DNA of 64,000 bases, taken from Liolophura sinensis (Eukaryota > Mollusca > Polyplacophora > Chitonida > Chitonidae). The translations under genes were made by a program, and so were the position numbers. Where the stretch lies: NCBI RefSeq assembly GCF_032854445.1, contig NC_088306.1, positions 26,381,764 through 26,445,763 of the forward strand, read 5' to 3'. The notes beneath the pieces were generated by a model. It saw nothing but the letters and a program-made list of their open reading frames with translations. It had not been told where the DNA came from and did no database searches. Positions 60,412-64,000 of this stretch are shown in pieces. Within the stretch, counting starts at the first letter, position 1. Every line of letters begins with the position of its first letter.

Positions 60412-60632
60412 GTATATTTATTTATACAGATTGATGGTTATGCCGCACTCAAGATTATTTCATTTACATTACCGCGGATACCAATATATGGTGCGAGAAA
60501 ATTGGGCACATACCGCGCACCAGAGGAAGGCAGTCTGAGCTGGACGAACTCACATCAGCGACAGCACTGGTGAGAGGCTCCGAGGTCATTGTGCTGCTGT
60601 AGCATGCTAACCACTCGACCACAGAGCTTATA
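60412..60632 (-). mobile_element. SINE-A, old copy (second of an adjacent pair)
   Basis: Minus-strand copy running from a gattgatggttatgccgcac tail to an accactcgaccacagagc head end. More diverged than its neighbour. Confidence 0.75.
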
Positions 60633-60818
60633 TTATACAATTACACTGTGGATTGTATACATGCTCTGTGGATGGATTGAGAAAATTTTCCTTTCTTACA
60701 CGGAAAAACATGTATGGCTTTAGTAGTGGAGTGCCTCCCTTTGGCGCAATGCATGGCGCGTCGGGTCGGATAACGTCATCTCATAGGAAGAAATGAATAG
60801 CTGCACAGCTTGAGCCGG

Positions 60819-60835
60819 TTTTTTTTTTTTTTTTT
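60819..60835. repeat. Poly(T) tract, 17 bases
   Basis: Uninterrupted T run ending in cccgcggg, itself a short palindrome. Confidence 0.85.
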
Positions 60836-61039
60836 CCCGCGGGAAAGGGTTCCATTATGCAGGCTTTACACAATTGGCAACCTTGATAGTCCCACTTGAC
60901 ACTGAGCATGCATGATGATTCAGGTCGAGTGGCTGTCAGGGTGGTTGTAAGGCTTAATGCACGGGTGCACATAGAACAGATCTATACGTCACATCCACCA
61001 GCGGGGAAAGTTTGTCATTAGGTCTATACACTGGGCATG

Positions 61040-61165
61040 CACTCTGACTTCCTCCAACCATAATAATAGTGTCTATATATAGGCCTATATGCCTGCATGA
61101 CAGTGGAAAATTAGCCACTATGCGTGGCGTTAAGCAACAATCAAAATAATACAAAATAAATAAAA
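61040..61165 (+). mobile_element. SINE-A 3' fragment, very diverged
   Basis: cttcctccaaccataataat, then gcgtggcgttaagcaacaat and an A-rich AAATAAATAAAA tail. Confidence 0.5.
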
Positions 61166-61309
61166 CCTGAAGAAACTGAAGAAACTTAGGCCTAACTATG
61201 TTGAATATCTCGATCGGGAAAATTGGGTGAATTTCCTGACGAAATAAAGCATATGCCAACTCTATCCATTCAGCACTTCATTTCTATACAAGTCACAAAG
61301 CTCTTGTTT

Positions 61310-61382
61310 AATTTTTTTTTGTTCTTTTTTTTTTTTGGTTGTTTTTTTTTTTTGGTTCTGTTTTTGTTTTTTTTTCTTCTCT
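61310..61382. repeat. T-rich low-complexity tract
   Basis: Repeated T8-T12 runs separated by GG/G/C. Confidence 0.85.
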
Positions 61383-61899
61383 CCAGTCCACTTAACAATA
61401 CGATACATATGCATTTCTGAGAGAATTTCTGTTTTACTTCACTTCATGGAGATTACCTTTGAATAATTTTACATCTGCTAAGCAGTTGATCTAACGAATT
61501 CTCCTCCACGTTGTAATTATAGGCTATGAAAAAAGCAAGCACGCAGAATTAAATAGGCCTATACCCAACTGCATGAGGCCTATATTTTGTTTACATGATT
61601 TTTGTTTCTGCTGCTATAATTAGTACAAGTGTGACTTTAAATGCACAGTAACTTTTTTGTGTAAAAAGGAGGGAGTAGAAATATTTCTATGGTAAAACGA
61701 AGTAGGCGCACGCCACGGCCTGCCTAGCGGTAATTACATGATTCTATTGATTGCATGTATTAAGTTCGAACCAGCCCGGTTTAGCCTCGTTTTCATTCTT
61801 CTGAGGAGACGATGAGTTAGCCTAGCGACGTGCGTTGTTTTAAGAAACTGTTTGAGTGAAAACCGTCCAAGTTCAGGCTAAAGTAAGTATCAGTGATAA

Positions 61900-62202
61900 A
61901 TCAGTGGGATGACACATTTACACATGAACGTAAAATCTGCCTAGTCCGTGTTGGGGGCGTGACTGTCTACGTCAAGGCGTGGTGAAACTCGGACGATCGT
62001 GAGTCACCAGAGTTAGAGGAACTGTCATTGCCAAGCACTCAACAACAACAACACTATTGTATCGGGCTAAACAGACGTAGAGGTATTTGTGGTTAAGTTA
62101 GCGAGTATTATTTTTCAGCTGTTTTGTGTGGTTTTGACAGTTTACACATCAGCAGTATACGGTTTCAAATTTAGTCCTCACCACTGTAACATCTGAATTA
62201 AG
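61900..62202 (+). promoter_or_regulatory. Putative promoter and non-coding first exon with splice donor
   Basis: A locally CpG-richer, repeat-free stretch (61.7-62.05 kb is the densest part) ends in AAG|GTAAGT at 62200-62208, a perfect metazoan 5' splice site. Sequence to its right is CpG-poor and TACATGTA-rich, like the Rap2-linked block. No long frame is open across it, so any exon would be 5' UTR. The host gene would lie beyond 64000. The exon's left boundary is a guess. Confidence 0.35.
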
Positions 62203-62860
62203 GTAAGTTTAAAGTTGTCATCTGCGAGGCTGGGACATGAATTACATTCATGTACATGTGTAGGTCTACGTGCATATGTTTACATACAATTATACAAACA
62301 TGTGTACATACGTAAACATATGAGCTTCATATAGTAAAGCCAGACAAGCTCTATGGGGCTGTGTTTATGTAAAAACATAGCCTTAGTATATTATGGGGTA
62401 TACAGGTAGATTTGGATAATATCCATACTATATCCCAGGTATATATAGTCACTGACTTGTATGTACCCGTCACTCGGTCCTTGGTCATGTTGGTTATTAG
62501 TATGCTGTCCACAACATACTGATGTTGTTTTCTGTGTGACATGGCTGTCTGTAATCCCTGTCCAACTCTGTATCCAATTTTTGTCATTTTAGTGGTATGC
62601 TTTGCTTTCTAAACGCACAGTGGATGAAAACTTGTCTGTGTACATGGCTAATACACCTCATCACCCATATGCCATGTTTGATAGTGTTTACATGTCATGT
62701 ATATTGCACGGATGTTCAATCGGCAACACTTGAAAGCAGATCGCCATGCCTTTCACTTTTTCCAGGTAGGCCTCAGTATGGGGTAACACAGGAAATACAG
62801 AAGTTCCAACTATTCCCCAATGATTGTTAGTTCATTAGTACTTTTCCAATGAAAGGTCAG

Positions 62861-62960
62861 CAGTTTCCTCCACCCGGAAAGCTGACTGCCATCACATACA
62901 TAGGCCTAAATGAAAATTCTTGAGTATGTCATTGTAAACAACAATCGAATAAACAAAGGG
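62861..62960 (+). mobile_element. SINE-A 3' fragment, very diverged
   Basis: cagtttcctccacccggaaa, attcttgagtatgtcattgt, and caatcgaataaac tail. Confidence 0.5.
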
Positions 62961-63100
62961 ATGGGTTTTGGGTGGACCCATTTCTCATCTATTTGATTGC
63001 TTGTGGGATTTTACTGACATTTTTTTTATTAAGAGGTTTTAGATAATAGGATGGGACCCTTCTCCATCACCCCATATTTGTGTAGGTATGTCAAAATATC

Positions 63101-63326
63101 TAAGTACCCTAAATGACCTAAAATTTTACCCACAAAAGTGCATTTTTAGAGGCAAATAAAAGTCACAAAATATTGTTTTTGGTGCTGAAACTTACAAGTT
63201 TCCAGTAGAATATCATCTCATGTTCCAAGCAAACCTCAAAACACCTTCCTAAACTCAATAGAACTCTCAGAATCAGGAAAAATGGGCAAGTTGGTCACGG
63301 ACGAAATTTATAGTCATTTAGTGTAA
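63101..63326 (-). mobile_element. MITE-2 copy, both TIRs visible
   Basis: The reverse orientation of the 30.7-kb copy. It starts taccctaaatgacctaaaat and ends tagtcatttagtgta, giving the best view of the inverted tips. Confidence 0.8.
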
Positions 63327-64000
63327 CCATTGGAGATTAAGAGAAGTACATGTACATTTTACAAAATGAAAATTGAAAATGCATATAACGTGTTCAATTG
63401 TGTATTGACTGCAGAACCATTGCTGAGCAAATTAATACATGCATTGGCTTGATCACCCTACATAAAGATGAACCTAATTTCTTATCAGTGTAAATCCCTT
63501 AATTATGCATGCATGCAAGTACATTAAGTTTCAGCATTATGATTCAGGTAACCTCGGATTTGGGCTCCTTTGTAATCATAGCAGTTATTGTATGTGACTC
63601 ACCATGTTATTAATTTAACTGTACGTTCCTCCTAATGGCCTTACCATGTCAGCCTGGTGTAATTGTGGTCACAAGTACAAGTATTTTATAAATATGAGGG
63701 GAAAGTCTGTAAAAAAAAGATACATTGTTGTGGAAGCTTAATTCATTTTATGTGCATCAATCAGTAGCATAATCAGAAAAAAAGACTATCTTACTGAAGA
63801 CATAATTGTGCATACATGTACATATACATGCGTGTAGAGCCTGATGGGAATCAGTGTGAAATATTGACAAGCTCTGCGTGACTACAGTCACATGCAGCTC
63901 TGCTTTTATGCCCTGGTCTGATTTGTTTAAATCTGAAACCTTCACTGATTGATTGACTGACTGATTGAACCAGGCAGGCTATAATCTGTATAAATTTATG

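Overview
This is eukaryotic, intron-era DNA, almost certainly from a lophotrochozoan animal and most likely a mollusc. The reasons are: one animal-type Rap2 GTPase gene; AT-rich non-coding DNA full of minisatellites; two tRNA-derived SINE families with body sequences I associate with molluscs; the motif GGGAGATAACT, which I know as abundant in molluscan DNA; and very frequent TACATGTA palindromes. The species cannot be named from this window. There are no operons, CRISPR arrays, rRNA genes or intact tRNA genes. I did not find a new multi-gene system, and almost all apparent reading frames are chance or repeat-driven.

Layout. 1-16.4 kb is gene-free, relatively CpG-rich DNA with fragmented SINEs, two copies of a long-TIR MITE, and large tandem arrays (41-bp units at 9.7-10.5 kb, 37/35-bp units at 12.2-13.4 kb). 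16.5-41.1 kb is strikingly CpG-poor and SINE-poor. It holds a second MITE family and three big satellites (40-bp at 27.2-27.7 kb, 97-bp at 28.0-30.15 kb, 81-bp at 33.0-34.1 kb, the last split by a young SINE). A minus-strand AATAAA followed by a long GT-rich tract lies at its left edge (16.4-16.5 kb). The only confident protein gene, Rap2, sits at its right edge (41138-41698, minus strand) with a CpG-richer 5' flank. A simple reading is that 16.5-41.9 kb is one methylated transcription unit read leftwards from the Rap2 promoter, or Rap2 plus another leftward unit. This is inference.

42-61.9 kb is again CpG-richer intergenic DNA, dense in SINE copies (full-length, 5'-truncated, nested), with an 18-bp and a 33-bp minisatellite and a dead mariner/Tc1-type transposon with long TIRs at 52.7-54.4 kb. 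Near 61.9-62.2 kb a CpG-richer stretch ends in a perfect AAG|GTAAGT donor and is followed by CpG-poor DNA. It looks like the non-coding first exon of a rightward gene whose body lies beyond the window.

Gene interplay: Rap2 is a membrane-anchored Ras-like switch; nothing else in the window can be tied to it functionally. The main biological content is the retroposon and MITE record: several insertions still have perfect 12-14 bp target-site duplications, so at least two SINE families were active recently.
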